Assembly: GCA_041392475.1 (NCBI GenBank)
Contig: JAWKLZ010000002.1
Span: forward strand, 372,001 to 436,000
Length of the DNA: 64,000 bases
From: Chitinophagales bacterium
Lineage (GTDB): Bacteria > Bacteroidota > Bacteroidia > Chitinophagales > UBA2359
Reading direction: 5' to 3'
Within the stretch, counting starts at the first letter, position 1, and every line of letters begins with the position of its first letter. The notes beneath the pieces were generated by a model. It was not told the DNA's origin and made no database searches. It saw nothing but the letters and a program-made list of their open reading frames with translations. Made by a program: the position numbers and the translations under genes. Of this stretch, positions 17,006 through 25,682 are shown piece by piece.

Positions 17006-20000
17006 TTACTCCACCACCACTTTCTCCAACATCCGCTGTCCATCCACTTCAATGACCAAATAATACACACCACTCGTCAAATCCTCCAAGCTAAATTTTT
17101 GCTCAAAAGAAAGACTCGTTGCAGCCAAAACATATTGCTGAACCGTTTGCCCCAACACATTCACCAATTGAAGGTTTACCTCACTATTTTTCGGCAAATC
17201 CATAGTCACCGCAAACTGCCCATCATTGGGATTCGGAAAAATTTGAAGAGCATAGTGAGTTGCCAATTCATTCACCGCCCCACAAATCACAAAGTCTATT
17301 GTACTGATAGCCTGACTACTGCAACCCAATTCATTCGTTACCGTCACTACATATTCATACACTCCTTCCATTCCAGGCATGGCAGAAACTGTTTGTTGGC
17401 TAGTATCCGAAAGCCCCTCTCCTACCCATTCAAAAGTCACATCGTTACCGTCACCATTTACAATGGCAGATAAATCAGTCCCAGTCTCAATACATGCCTC
17501 TAAGCTCTGTGCATTGATGCTCACTTCAGGCGAGGGAAGGATCGACAAAGAAGCATTTTTGGTAGAAGAGGTCGTATTGCAGCCGCCCACTTTTTGTTTT
17601 ACATTGTAAACACCTGCTTCTTCAAAAATAATGATCGGATTTGATTCATTGGAAGTCAATTTAGTACCCGTTTTCGTGTTGGTAAATTCCCACAAATAAC
17701 TTAGGGCATTTTCGGACATATCCAAAAACGCCACTTGTTCACCTACACAAGCTTCGCTCACCTGTGTTGAAAAACCCGCAGTCGTCACAATCAAATCTAA
17801 ATCAATAATTTCTATGACTTCACAACCATTAGGTTCTACTGCAATAACGGTATAGGTCGGCGCATCTATTGAAGTAGTTGCCACGATTGTTGTACCTTCA
17901 GTGCTGCTGATTCCGTTGCCGTTCCAAAAATAAGTGTAGCCTTCTTTTGGGTTCAGAATACTCAATTGTACAATGTTGCCATTGCAGATAGTTTCGGTGG
18001 GAAAACTCACTTCAACGCTTGGCATAGGCACTTCAATTTCAACTTGTTGATTGGCAGTACACCCCTCTTCATCCATAATCACTACGCCATAAGTTGCTGT
18101 ATTCACTGCCTCCACTTCAATGCTTGAAATATTGCCGCTATTTGCAGCCGCATCTGTCCAAATATAGGTCACAGATTCATTGCTTACAGCCGTTAACATG
18201 ACTGTTTCTCCTTGACAAGCAACCATATCTGAAACCATTAGATCCAATTCAGGAGCAGTTCCCTCCAACACTGTGATGTAATTCTCAAACGTTGTTTCGC
18301 TTGTGCCTCCTTCTGTGGTCACTTTCAGCGTTACATCGTAAGTACCTGGCTGCGTGTATGTAACCGTAGGTTGAGCAGTGTTGGTGATAAAAACATCTCC
18401 TCCTTCAAATTTCCATTGCACATTGGATACTTCGCCCAACGTTGTGCTGTGAAACTGCACAACCAAAGGGGAACAGCCTTGCACGACTGTTGCAGCGAGC
18501 GTTGGATTCGGAGCGGGAGGACCTTCTTGCAGTCGAAAAAAGTCAAAAGCTGCTTCTACCAAATGTCCGAAACCCACATCATTTACTTCAAAAAACAACT
18601 GCATCGTATTGGTTGGTTCTATAAATTCTCGCACCAAAAACTGTTTTGAGTTCCACCTTACTTCTTGCCCATCATTGTTCACAATCGTTTCCAATGTCAC
18701 CATGTCTGTTCCATTGCTTAGACGCACGTAGAGCGTATCGTCGGAGGGTAAAAAATTAGTGTTTTGTAGGTAAAACCAACGGGAGTAACTGAGTTCGGGA
18801 TTTTCCAAAATTGTTGCATCAAAAATCGGTGATTGAAGGGTTGTGAAACCATCGTTTACATTGTCCGAAAAAGTAGTCGAATTGCCCGTTACATAGCAAA
18901 AATCCCCATAATCTTCTGACACATCTTCAGATGGAGTAATGTATTGACCACTAAACAGAACGCCTATGGATTCTCCACGCTCCCAAATTCCTCTTGTAGC
19001 ATTGCTTTTGGCAGTCCATCCAAAATGAAAGGTGAAATCATCGTAATACCCCTTTTGAAGTGGAATCGTAAGTGTGCCTGTGTTTTTATCCAAATAAATG
19101 TCCTGCAAGGCTGCTGTTTGATAGCCCCATTTTCCTGCAATTACTTGGTATTCTTCGGAGTAAACCAAGTCGAAGACCACAAGCCCTGAAGTTTCGCTCT
19201 GCAATGTGAAATTCTTCAATGGATGCTCAATCCTGAATTGTGCATCTGGAATCGGTTCTCCTGTATCGACATCTACCGCTTGAACACTTACCTTAAAACC
19301 TTCAATGGGTTCTAGTTCAAGATTCAATACAGTCGTTTCACCGTTGTTCAATGCTATCTCCGAAATTGTGGTGACAGGATAACCATATTTCACCAAGGTC
19401 ATTTCGTACAAACCCGCTTGTCCAATTCCTGTTTGGTATTTTCCATTGAAGTCAGTGCTGACGGCTGCGGCAGGCTGGTTTTGTATCGTAATCGCCACAT
19501 CGGTCAAGGCTTCGCCTGTTTGAGCATCTGTCACTCTTCCTTCCAAATAACTCGCACGCAAATAGTTGGGTTGCAGCACAAACAAACCTTTTTGGCGGTC
19601 ACTTGCCAAAATCGCACCCGAAGACAAATAAGGATAAACGCCCCAACAACCACTAAAACCAACGCCCTCGCTGTCGCTTGTATCGTAATAGCCTACTTCC
19701 ACCAAATTGTTGGGAAAAGTAGCATCTACTATTGTGATTCCATCGGTATAATAAGACGTAACCAAGTAATTGCCCAACACAAAGGTATTGTGCGGCACAA
19801 CTCCTTTGTTCAAACTAGTAGCAGTTTGGTAGCGGTCCAATTCTTGAATGTCGCTCAAATCCGATACATCATAAGCGGTTACATAGGCATTGCTGCGTTC
19901 ATCGGTGGTAAACAGGGTTTTACCATCATCCGACATCCATGTATTGTGTGTAAAATTGGAGGAAGTTTTGTGGCGAGCGAGGGTTATCGGATTGGCTTTA

Positions 20001-20647
20001 TCCCGCACGTCTATCACCGCAAATTCGCCTTCATATATCTCTGCTGTCCACATCGTATCGCCTCGCACATAGATATCGTGTATATAGAAATCATCGTAAA
20101 TGCCTACAATTGAAGGGTTCGTGGGATTTGAGGCTATGTCAATCATGATTGCACCACCTTTGCTGAAATCTGCACCTACAATATAGCCAATACCTTTTTC
20201 GTCAATAAAAATATTGTGCGCTTGTGTATAGACAATGCTGCTATCTGCCCAAGTACCGCCTGTCCAGTTTTGCCAAGTGATTTGGCTTGTATCAGGCAAT
20301 CCTTCAAGATTGATGATTTGTAGCCCGCCACCTTTTTCGTTGGTGACATAGGCATAATTTCGGAAAACTTTCATATCTCGCCAAGTGCTGGTGTCGCCTG
20401 GAATGAAGAACAATTGTTGTAAACTATCACCTTGCAAAGGTTGGGTTACATCTACTATCGAAACACCAGAGGTCAATCCTACAATGGCGTATTCTCGACC
20501 ACCTGCCTCATATCCCCATATATCGTTTAGGGTGGGTTCGTAGTCAAGAGTACTTATTAGACTGACATTCAGTTGTTCTGTTTGTGCCGAGCTTATTTGA
20601 AGTCCTGATAAAAGTAGAAATATTAAAATGTAAAATTGGAGTTTCAT
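17006..20647 (-). CDS. Choice-of-anchor B family protein with PKD domains and T9SS sorting domain
   Basis: The 1213-residue protein begins with a signal peptide (FYILIFLLLSGLQISSAQ). Residues about 25-370 form the choice-of-anchor B domain, a beta-propeller of LVIVD-like repeats, with NDIWGYEAGGREYAIVGL, SGVSIVDVTQP and HNIFIDEKGIGYIVGAD as marks. Two carboxypeptidase-regulatory-like modules follow (LEGRVTDAQTGEALTDVAIT, about 372-450, and VDVDTGEPIPDA, about 455-535). A jelly-roll-like region comes next, then PKD-type domains (LVVQFHSTTLGEV, PTVTYTQPGTYDVTL) and Ig-like repeats. The C-terminus is a type A T9SS sorting domain (QIFPNPNDGQFAVTM). Choice-of-anchor B proteins are surface proteins of unknown function. 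A -7-like TAATTTTG on the minus strand lies at 20667-20674. Confidence 0.92.
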   Translation of the reverse strand: MKLQFYILIFLLLSGLQISSAQTEQLNVSLISTLDYEPTLNDIWGYEAGGREYAIVGLTSGVSIVDVTQPLQGDSLQQLFFIPGDTSTWRDMKVFRNYAYVTNEKGGGLQIINLEGLPDTSQITWQNWTGGTWADSSIVYTQAHNIFIDEKGIGYIVGADFSKGGAIMIDIASNPTNPSIVGIYDDFYIHDIYVRGDTMWTAEIYEGEFAVIDVRDKANPITLARHKTSSNFTHNTWMSDDGKTLFTTDERSNAYVTAYDVSDLSDIQELDRYQTATSLNKGVVPHNTFVLGNYLVTSYYTDGITIVDATFPNNLVEVGYYDTSDSEGVGFSGCWGVYPYLSSGAILASDRQKGLFVLQPNYLRASYLEGRVTDAQTGEALTDVAITIQNQPAAAVSTDFNGKYQTGIGQAGLYEMTLVKYGYPVTTISEIALNNGETTVLNLELEPIEGFKVSVQAVDVDTGEPIPDAQFRIEHPLKNFTLQSETSGLVVFDLVYSEEYQVIAGKWGYQTAALQDIYLDKNTGTLTIPLQKGYYDDFTFHFGWTAKSNATRGIWERGESIGVLFSGQYITPSEDVSEDYGDFCYVTGNSTTFSDNVNDGFTTLQSPIFDATILENPELSYSRWFYLQNTNFLPSDDTLYVRLSNGTDMVTLETIVNNDGQEVRWNSKQFLVREFIEPTNTMQLFFEVNDVGFGHLVEAAFDFFRLQEGPPAPNPTLAATVVQGCSPLVVQFHSTTLGEVSNVQWKFEGGDVFITNTAQPTVTYTQPGTYDVTLKVTTEGGTSETTFENYITVLEGTAPELDLMVSDMVACQGETVMLTAVSNESVTYIWTDAAANSGNISSIEVEAVNTATYGVVIMDEEGCTANQQVEIEVPMPSVEVSFPTETICNGNIVQLSILNPKEGYTYFWNGNGISSTEGTTIVATTSIDAPTYTVIAVEPNGCEVIEIIDLDLIVTTAGFSTQVSEACVGEQVAFLDMSENALSYLWEFTNTKTGTKLTSNESNPIIIFEEAGVYNVKQKVGGCNTTSSTKNASLSILPSPEVSINAQSLEACIETGTDLSAIVNGDGNDVTFEWVGEGLSDTSQQTVSAMPGMEGVYEYVVTVTNELGCSSQAISTIDFVICGAVNELATHYALQIFPNPNDGQFAVTMDLPKNSEVNLQLVNVLGQTVQQYVLAATSLSFEQKFSLEDLTSGVYYLVIEVDGQRMLEKVVVE

Positions 20648-20747
20648 CTGTTAGATATGTTTTGCCCAAAATTACAGTTTTCACAGCGATTTGGAACGCA
20701 AACAAGGTGACAGAATGTGTTGGGGTTTTGGGGTTTGACCAAAAGAA

Positions 20748-20772
20748 AAGGCTATCCACTTTGGACAGCCTT
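20748..20772 (-). terminator. Intrinsic terminator downstream of the small stress-type gene
   Basis: AAGGCTGTCC and GGATAGCCTT on the minus strand form a stem with one mismatch, followed by TTCTTTT. It lies about 45 bp after the stop of the 20816-21061 gene. Confidence 0.65.
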
Positions 20773-20815
20773 CTTTCTTGATTAACAAAATTTTTAAATC
20801 TTCATTTCTTCCTTG

Positions 20816-21061
20816 TCATCGCTTCAATAATCGGATGATGAATAAGAAAACAACCGCACCAATAACTGCGGTAATGATTTGTCCTCCAATACCGCTTCCA
20901 ATGGGAAGTCCCAATTTAGGAACAAGCCATCCTCCAACAAATGCCCCCACGATTCCCACGACAATATTGCCTAAAAGTCCAAAGCCAAAGCCTTTTACAA
21001 TAACACCAGCTAGCCAACCTGCAACTGCGCCAATGATTAGAATGTACAAAATAGGTTCCAT
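20816..21061 (-). CDS. GlsB/YeaQ/YmgE family small membrane protein
   Basis: This 81-residue protein has three transmembrane stretches rich in Gly. Motifs include IIGAVAGWLAGVIVKGFGFG, NIVVGIVGAFVGGWL and the terminal VIGAVVFLFIIRLLKR. This is the transglycosylase-associated family (PF04226), whose members are often stress-induced; the biochemical role is not established. Length is normal for the family. A TATATTTG sequence on the minus strand (21118-21125) resembles a -7 box about 60 bp upstream of the start. It is a single-gene unit closed by the hairpin at 20748-20772. Confidence 0.93.
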   Translation of the reverse strand: MEPILYILIIGAVAGWLAGVIVKGFGFGLLGNIVVGIVGAFVGGWLVPKLGLPIGSGIGGQIITAVIGAVVFLFIIRLLKR

Positions 21062-21117
21062 AGAAAAATGATTTTGATGAGTAAATGAAAAGAGCCATTT
21101 TAATGCTCAATATTGTC

Positions 21118-21125
21118 CAAATATA
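21118..21125 (-). promoter_or_regulatory. Candidate -7 box of the small stress-type gene
   Basis: The minus strand reads TATATTTG, matching the Bacteroidota TAnnTTTG element about 57 bp before the ATG. No well-spaced -33 TTTG was found. Confidence 0.45.
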
Positions 21126-21340
21126 ACCAAAAGAAATAACATCTCCTATTTTGGGTTAAGATGTCCTAAAATAAATTAAGCCTTATCGGGATCTTGAGGT
21201 TTCCATGTGCATCAAAAAAGTTAAGGATTATACTTTCTAAGCATTTCAATATACAAAGCATCATGAATTTTTAAAATAGTAAAGCAAAAATCAAATAGGT
21301 GCAGTTTTTTTTACATAAAAAATTGGCAGCTAATAGTTTT

Positions 21341-21481
21341 GGTTCTTTGACAAAATCTGTGATTTGAGACTTCGGAAGTTTGCCGCTCACAAAATCAAAA
21401 AACTATTTCGCTAAAAATTAACCTCTTATAAAATGAAACTTCCGAAGTCTTTATTACTTCCACAAAAATTGTCACAGAACC
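21341..21481. mobile_element. MITE-like element, copy 2 (141 bp)
   Basis: This is the second copy of the 141-bp element at 11434-11574, with three single-base differences and no indels. It has the same imperfect terminal inverted repeats and the same internal GACTTCGGAAGTTT pair. It is flanked by a different perfect 8-bp direct repeat, ATAGTTTT, at 21333-21340 and 21482-21489. Having different target duplications at the two sites shows two independent insertions, not a local copy of a larger block. It contains no ORF. Confidence 0.88.
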
Positions 21482-21546
21482 ATAGTTTTAAAAACTAATC
21501 ATCAGTCACTAAGTTTACTAATCACTGTAATAGTTGTAATAAAAAA

Positions 21547-21607
21547 GACTTTTAAAGCTCAATTTGACAAAATGTTGTGTATAATGACAAATTAAACTTC
21601 AAAAGTC
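21547..21607. repeat. Imperfect hairpin sharing the GACTTTTGAAGTTT core
   Basis: GACTTTTAAAGCT (from 21547) can pair with AAACTTCAAAAGTC (ending 21607). It lies about 34 bp past the stop codon of the PfkB gene on the minus strand and may terminate it. The core resembles the MITE internal repeat and the arms at 51747-51821. Confidence 0.45.
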
Positions 21608-21640
21608 GGTCTGTTATTTTTTTAAAAAAAATGGAGGTCT

Positions 21641-22573
21641 TTATTCTTCAAAAGTCACTTGTGACAAATCAACAAATGCTTGTAATCTTGACTCGATATC
21701 GGTTTGTGTAAGCCCTACCATTCGCTGTGTTCCAAATTTTTCTACACAGAAAGAAGCCATTGCAGAACCGTAAATAATGGCTCGTTTCATGTTGTCGAAA
21801 CTCACCTCACCAGCCTTTGCCATATAACCAATAAATCCACCTGCAAAAGTATCGCCCGCACCAGTTGGGTCAAAAACATCTTCTAAAGGCAATGCAGGTA
21901 CATAAAACATTTGCTCACCGTGAAACAACAATGCACCGTGTTCGCCTTTTTTGATGATGAGAAATTTAGGCCCCATCTCAAATATCTTCTTTGCTCCTTT
22001 CACCAAAGAATATTCCCCAGTCAATTGACGGGTTTCCTCATCGTTGATAATCAATACATCTATCAATTTCAACGTTTTATCCAGTTCGTCACGAGCAATA
22101 TCCATCCAAAAGTTCATGGTATCCATTGCTATCAATTTTGGTCGTTGATCCATTTGCTCAATTACTTTTCGCTGAACATCAGGAGAAAGATTACCGAGCA
22201 TCACAAAATCTGCTTGTTTGTAACTTTCAGGCAAAATCGGATTGAAAGTCCCCAATACATTCAATTCTGTCACCAAAGTATCACGGGTATTCATATCCAG
22301 ATGGTACTTACCCGACCAGAAAAAACTTTTTTCGTCTTTTTTTATTTGTAATCCTTCGGTATTCACACCTCGATTTTCCAAGTCATCAATCACCGCTTGT
22401 GGAAAATCTCCTCCTACTACGGATACCAATTGAATATTGGGATTGAAATAAGAAGCGGTATAGGCAATGTAAATAGCTGCGCCTCCAATGATTTTATTGC
22501 TTTTGCCAAAAGGCGTTTCTATATCATCAAACGCCATCGAACCTACGACTAAAATACTGCTCATATTTTTCAT
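21641..22573 (-). CDS. PfkB family sugar/nucleoside kinase
   Basis: The 310-residue protein carries both PfkB signatures: an N-terminal Gly-rich region (VGSMAFDDIETPFGKSNKII followed by GGAA) and the C-terminal anion hole and catalytic Asp in DPTGAGDTFAGGFIGYMA near residue 249. An internal TMNFWMDIA region contributes to the substrate pocket. Length is normal for the ribokinase family. Among PfkB groups it resembles the adenosine-kinase-like and bacteroidal sugar-kinase branches, but the substrate cannot be assigned by eye. It is a single gene, preceded by the tRNA-Asn terminator. The start is MKN or the Met at residue 4. Confidence 0.9.
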   Translation of the reverse strand: MKNMSSILVVGSMAFDDIETPFGKSNKIIGGAAIYIAYTASYFNPNIQLVSVVGGDFPQAVIDDLENRGVNTEGLQIKKDEKSFFWSGKYHLDMNTRDTLVTELNVLGTFNPILPESYKQADFVMLGNLSPDVQRKVIEQMDQRPKLIAMDTMNFWMDIARDELDKTLKLIDVLIINDEETRQLTGEYSLVKGAKKIFEMGPKFLIIKKGEHGALLFHGEQMFYVPALPLEDVFDPTGAGDTFAGGFIGYMAKAGEVSFDNMKRAIIYGSAMASFCVEKFGTQRMVGLTQTDIESRLQAFVDLSQVTFEE

Positions 22574-22585
22574 TTTTTTAAATAA

Positions 22586-22622
22586 AAAAAAGCTGGTAGT
22601 AAACGAACTACCAGCTTTTTCA
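22586..22622 (-). terminator. Intrinsic terminator of tRNA-Asn
   Basis: AGCTGGTAGT (22591-22600) pairs perfectly with ACTACCAGCT (22607-22616), with a six-base loop; on the minus strand a long T run follows. It sits between the tRNA 3' end and the PfkB gene start and insulates the two. Confidence 0.88.
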
Positions 22623-22628
22623 ATTTTG

Positions 22629-22702
22629 CGCCCCCTCTAGGACTCGAACCTAGGACCTGCGGATTAACAGTCCGACGCTCTAACCAGCTGAGCTAAGGAG
22701 GC
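22629..22702 (-). tRNA. tRNA-Asn (GTT)
   Basis: The minus strand reads GCCTCCTTAGCTCAGCTGGT at the 5' end, and the loop CTGTTAA gives anticodon GTT, hence asparagine. The acceptor stem pairs GCCTCCT with AGGGGGC (one G-U pair) and the discriminator is G. The D-arm, the anticodon stem (CGGACTGTTAATCCG) and the T-arm (GGTTCGAGTCC) are all present. No CCA is encoded; the nucleotidyltransferase at 6115-7536 would supply it. Total length is 74 nt. Confidence 0.97.
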
Positions 22703-22723
22703 GTGCTTTTTATTAAAGCGATG

Positions 22724-22753
22724 CAAAGGTAAAAACTAATTTCTAATTACAAA
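22724..22753 (-). promoter_or_regulatory. Promoter of tRNA-Asn (Bacteroidota -33/-7 type)
   Basis: On the minus strand TTTG (22753-22750) is followed after 18 nt by TACCTTTG (22731-22724), an excellent match to the TTTG / TAnnTTTG promoter. The tRNA 5' end is 21 nt downstream of the -7 box. Confidence 0.75.
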
Positions 22754-23123
22754 AGTTCCCTTTGAGTATTTTTATTTATTTTTTTGAATAAAACTAAATT
22801 CTCGCAAACTTGAATATTATTTCAAGTTACTACTAAAACTCCAACCAAAACAGTAAGAGTTATTTGCCATCTTTTAGAATGTAGAGAATGTAGAAATTCA
22901 TAATTTAAGGTAATCAAAAATATCTTCCCATGACCAAAATCACTTTTGAAGTCAAAATAGAGCAAACCAAAAATCAAAAGTATTTAAACTTTGTAAGAAG
23001 GAGCAAAGTCCAAAAAGTATTTTGAGTTTCTTCAATAGATAACAAGTATCAAACGAAAAATAACCCGACAAAGAAGACTACCATATTTTGCAATTATTAG
23101 TCTATCAACATTATTTTTCATTA
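22754..23123. other. Gene-free stretch upstream of tRNA promoter
   Basis: No supported gene. A small perfect hairpin AACTTGAA/TTCAAGTT lies at 22808-22829. A 31-codon ATG frame at 22930-23025 has no recognisable features. Confidence 0.5.
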
Positions 23124-23573
23124 TTATTGCACCAATTCTGCATCTTCCAATACATAAATCAAACCATTTGGAGTTTGGGATAAGACCAACATTCCTTTGA
23201 ATTTTCGGGCATCATCCATTTGAAACCTTTGTCCTTTTTTCGCCAACCGAAGCTCTACAACGGATTCAGGTCCCGCATTTCCACAAAAGAAACAGGAACT
23301 GTAAGGAAATGCTGAAAGTACATAATAGTCTCCTTCTACATCCACAGGAATCATGAATCCTTCGACCATGACTGTCTGAAAATTGTAGGCTTGTACTGCT
23401 TTGCTGAAAATGGGTGTACTTTCACCCATTTCGTCTTCTTCAAAATGTACGTCCATCAACTGCTTCCACGGCAACTCGGTAGCCAACTGGGCATACACAT
23501 TGAAGCTAGAAAAAAGCAAAAAAGTCATTAAGGTTAAAGATTGCCATCCTTTCATTTTATTGTTTCGTTTCAT
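23124..23573 (-). CDS. Exported DUF3299-type protein
   Basis: The start used is MKRNNKMKGW at 23573, which is preceded by GAGGAAA at a good spacing; an earlier in-frame Met lies inside the end of the permease gene. A signal peptide follows (LTLMTFLLFSSFNVYAQ). The mature part has the family core VEGFMIPVD and the conserved Cys pair in YSSCFFCGNAGPESVVEL. DUF3299 proteins are small periplasmic proteins; the CxxC points to metal binding or redox. The gene starts 11 bp after the permease stop codon and is the third gene of an operon ATPase-permease-DUF3299. The context with a His-rich permease and a divergent MerC-like gene supports a role in metal handling. Confidence 0.85.
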   Translation of the reverse strand: MKRNNKMKGWQSLTLMTFLLFSSFNVYAQLATELPWKQLMDVHFEEDEMGESTPIFSKAVQAYNFQTVMVEGFMIPVDVEGDYYVLSAFPYSSCFFCGNAGPESVVELRLAKKGQRFQMDDARKFKGMLVLSQTPNGLIYVLEDAELVQ

Positions 23574-23583
23574 TTTAATTTCC

Positions 23584-24891
23584 TCACGCATTTGCCAGTG
23601 TTTTTGAAATATTCATGTTGAAGGCTTGAAGTGCAGGCAATAATGCAGCGACTATTCCTATGCCAATGGTAGCTATAAATAAGACTCCTTCTTGGGGCAA
23701 AAACTGTCCTGCTTCTAAGCCGTAATGGTAGTTGCTCTGCATCAAGCCCGATAAAAAATACAAACCAAGTCTACTTGTCAACATTCCTAAGACAAAGCCA
23801 ATTAGAGAAAGGATTAGTCCTTCTAACAATACCAACAAAAATAACTTAGTTCTTGATGCTCCCATTGAACGCATCAATGCCAGTTCATATTTTCTTTCTT
23901 TGAGCGAATTGAATAGTGAAACAAATACACTAATACCCGAAACGATGATGATGAAAAAAGCTATGGCTCGGAGTGTATCCATACCTACGCCCATGAGGGT
24001 AAATAAGCGGTTGACTTCAATAGCTGGTACGGCGGCCTGCATAGAAGTTTTTTCATTTACCATTCTCGGAACGGTCATTACGCCCATTTTGTTCTTAAAT
24101 TTGACCAACATTGCCGTTATTTCCTTTCCTTCAAGGGTTTCTATACCCGGAATCAGTTTGGAGATGCCCTCTTCTGTATTGGAGTGTTGATGCTCATGTT
24201 CATGCGTGTGTTCTTCGTGTACACCTTCTTCATCATGCCCTTCTACGTTTTCGTTCTCATTCTCATGTTCATCTCCATGCTCATGTATCGCCCAAACACT
24301 TGTAATATCAGTTAGTAGAAGTTGGTCTATCACCGAATTGTTGTGGTCAAATATTCCAACTACTTTGTATTCTGCATCTTCATGATTGGGCGCATTTTCC
24401 ACCAAACCATGTGCGCTGTGAAAATGGTCGCCAATCTTCAATCCCAAATTTTTGGCGACAACTGCACCTGCCGTTACTTCATACTCTTTCGTCCAAAGTT
24501 TGCCTTCCTTCAATGCAATGCCATAATGCTCGGGATAGTCTTTATTGGTGCCTACGATTCGATAACCTTTGTAGCTATCGCCATACGCTAAGGGAATCGC
24601 CTGTTGAATAATTGGATTTTTCAATAAACTCTCTGCTTCTTCCAAGGAAATATTGCCCGTAGGATTGTCAATATGATAGACACTCGACAAAATCAATTGC
24701 AGTGGGCTTCCTTTAGCTCCTACTACCATGTCGATACCACTAATATTGCGCTTGAATTGTTCGTCCAGTTGTTTGTTCAAAATCAACAACATAGATACCA
24801 ATGCGACACCTAAGGTGAGCAATAACAAGCTTAAAAAAGTATTCAAAGGCTTGGCTCTTAAATTGCTCCAGCTAAGTTTTATTAGGTTCAT
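23584..24891 (-). CDS. FtsX-family ABC permease with His-rich periplasmic segment
   Basis: The 435-residue protein has the MacB/FtsX layout: one N-terminal transmembrane helix (residues 20-40), a large periplasmic domain (about 45-300, beginning RNISGIDMVVGAKGSPLQLI) and three C-terminal helices (about 313-430), with the family stretch LKERKYELALMRSMGA between them. Residues 203-237 insert a segment with ten His and many Glu/Asp (for example EEHTHEHEHQH), which would be expected to bind zinc, nickel or copper. The partner ATPase is encoded 45 bp upstream and a DUF3299 protein 11 bp downstream. FtsX-type permeases are mechanotransmission proteins rather than channels, so export of a lipoprotein or a metal-related ligand is more likely than simple ion import. 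Confidence 0.9.
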   Translation of the reverse strand: MNLIKLSWSNLRAKPLNTFLSLLLLTLGVALVSMLLILNKQLDEQFKRNISGIDMVVGAKGSPLQLILSSVYHIDNPTGNISLEEAESLLKNPIIQQAIPLAYGDSYKGYRIVGTNKDYPEHYGIALKEGKLWTKEYEVTAGAVVAKNLGLKIGDHFHSAHGLVENAPNHEDAEYKVVGIFDHNNSVIDQLLLTDITSVWAIHEHGDEHENENENVEGHDEEGVHEEHTHEHEHQHSNTEEGISKLIPGIETLEGKEITAMLVKFKNKMGVMTVPRMVNEKTSMQAAVPAIEVNRLFTLMGVGMDTLRAIAFFIIIVSGISVFVSLFNSLKERKYELALMRSMGASRTKLFLLVLLEGLILSLIGFVLGMLTSRLGLYFLSGLMQSNYHYGLEAGQFLPQEGVLFIATIGIGIVAALLPALQAFNMNISKTLANA

Positions 24892-24936
24892 TGTTGTATA
24901 GTTATATGGCTAAATGAGTGTATTATACTTAAACAA

Positions 24937-25563
24937 TCAAATTTCAATCTGCTCCGAAAAAACCTCTTTTAACCGTTGGTCATGTGTCACGATTATCAAA
25001 GTCGCATTTGCCTCCGAAGCCTGTTCCTTCAATAGGTCAATTACTTCAAAACAATTGGCATCATCCAAAGCAGCCGTTGGTTCATCCGCCAAAATAATGG
25101 CAGGACGGTTCAACAAAGCACGAGCAATAGCGACTCTTTGCTGCTCACCTTGACTCAGTTCAGATGTTTTATTGTTCAATTTACTGCTCAAATGCAATCG
25201 CTTCAACAAGTGTTTCACCCGTTCTATATCTTGAGATTCTCCTGCTAAATACTGCGCCAAAAGCAAATTGTCTTTCACATTCAAGGAGGTCACAAAATGC
25301 GATTTTTGGAATACAATACCTATGTGTTTCCCTCGAAACTTATCCAATTGTCTGGTCGACAATTGGGTAAGATCTGTATCTCCCACTTCAATTTTGCCCG
25401 AAGTAGGTCGCAACAACCCTGCAATTAAATGTAAAAAAGTAGTTTTGCCTTTGCCCGAACCTCCAATAATCAGCAAATGCGTTGATTTATTCGCTTCAAT
25501 GTCAGGAAATTGAAAGTGATTACGGGTATCATACTCAAATTGAAGAGAAGAAGTTTTTAGCAT
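24937..25563 (-). CDS. ABC transporter ATP-binding protein (LolD/MacB type)
   Basis: The start chosen is MLKTSSLQ at 25563, because an earlier Met at 25584 lies inside the palindromic operator candidate. Motifs: Walker A GGSGKGKTT near residue 34, Q-loop region VFQKSHF, signature LSQGEQQRVAIARALL and Walker B IILADEPTAALDD, with the His switch in IIVTHD. Length (about 208 residues) and sequence style match the LolD/MacB-type ATPases that pair with FtsX-family permeases. The permease gene follows after 45 bp. The operon is divergent from a MerC-like gene, and the shared region contains a 17-bp palindrome that may control both. Confidence 0.93.
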   Translation of the reverse strand: MLKTSSLQFEYDTRNHFQFPDIEANKSTHLLIIGGSGKGKTTFLHLIAGLLRPTSGKIEVGDTDLTQLSTRQLDKFRGKHIGIVFQKSHFVTSLNVKDNLLLAQYLAGESQDIERVKHLLKRLHLSSKLNNKTSELSQGEQQRVAIARALLNRPAIILADEPTAALDDANCFEVIDLLKEQASEANATLIIVTHDQRLKEVFSEQIEI

Positions 25564-25575
25564 AATCCAATACTT

Positions 25576-25592
25576 TTGCAACACTGTTGCAA
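25576..25592. promoter_or_regulatory. 17-bp palindromic operator candidate between ABC operon and MerC-like gene
   Basis: TTGCAAC-ACT-GTTGCAA is a perfect 7-3-7 inverted repeat. It lies 13-29 nt upstream of the ATPase ATG. For the divergent gene, its right arm falls where the -33 element should be, about 18 nt before the TATCTTTG box at 25610-25617. A dimeric repressor binding here could block both directions. The MerC/ABC/DUF3299 context suggests a Fur/Zur-type metal regulator, but no regulator gene lies beside it. Confidence 0.6.
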
Positions 25593-25609
25593 GTTTAGCG
25601 TTTAATAAT

Positions 25610-25617
25610 TATCTTTG
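25610..25617 (+). promoter_or_regulatory. -7 box of the MerC-like gene
   Basis: TATCTTTG matches TAnnTTTG. It is 65 bp upstream of the ATG, and the expected -33 position overlaps the palindrome. On the other strand TAACTTTG (25628-25621) is a possible -7 box for the ABC operon. Confidence 0.5.
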
Positions 25618-25682
25618 TGTCAAAGTTAGCACTTTTTATAGGTTGATTTTTACTCCAATAAATTTAAAAACGTCCATTTCAG

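Noticed and set aside
22930..23025. A 31-codon ATG frame upstream of the tRNA promoter region.
   Set aside because: It has no ribosome binding site, no recognisable motif and ends quickly; chance is more likely.
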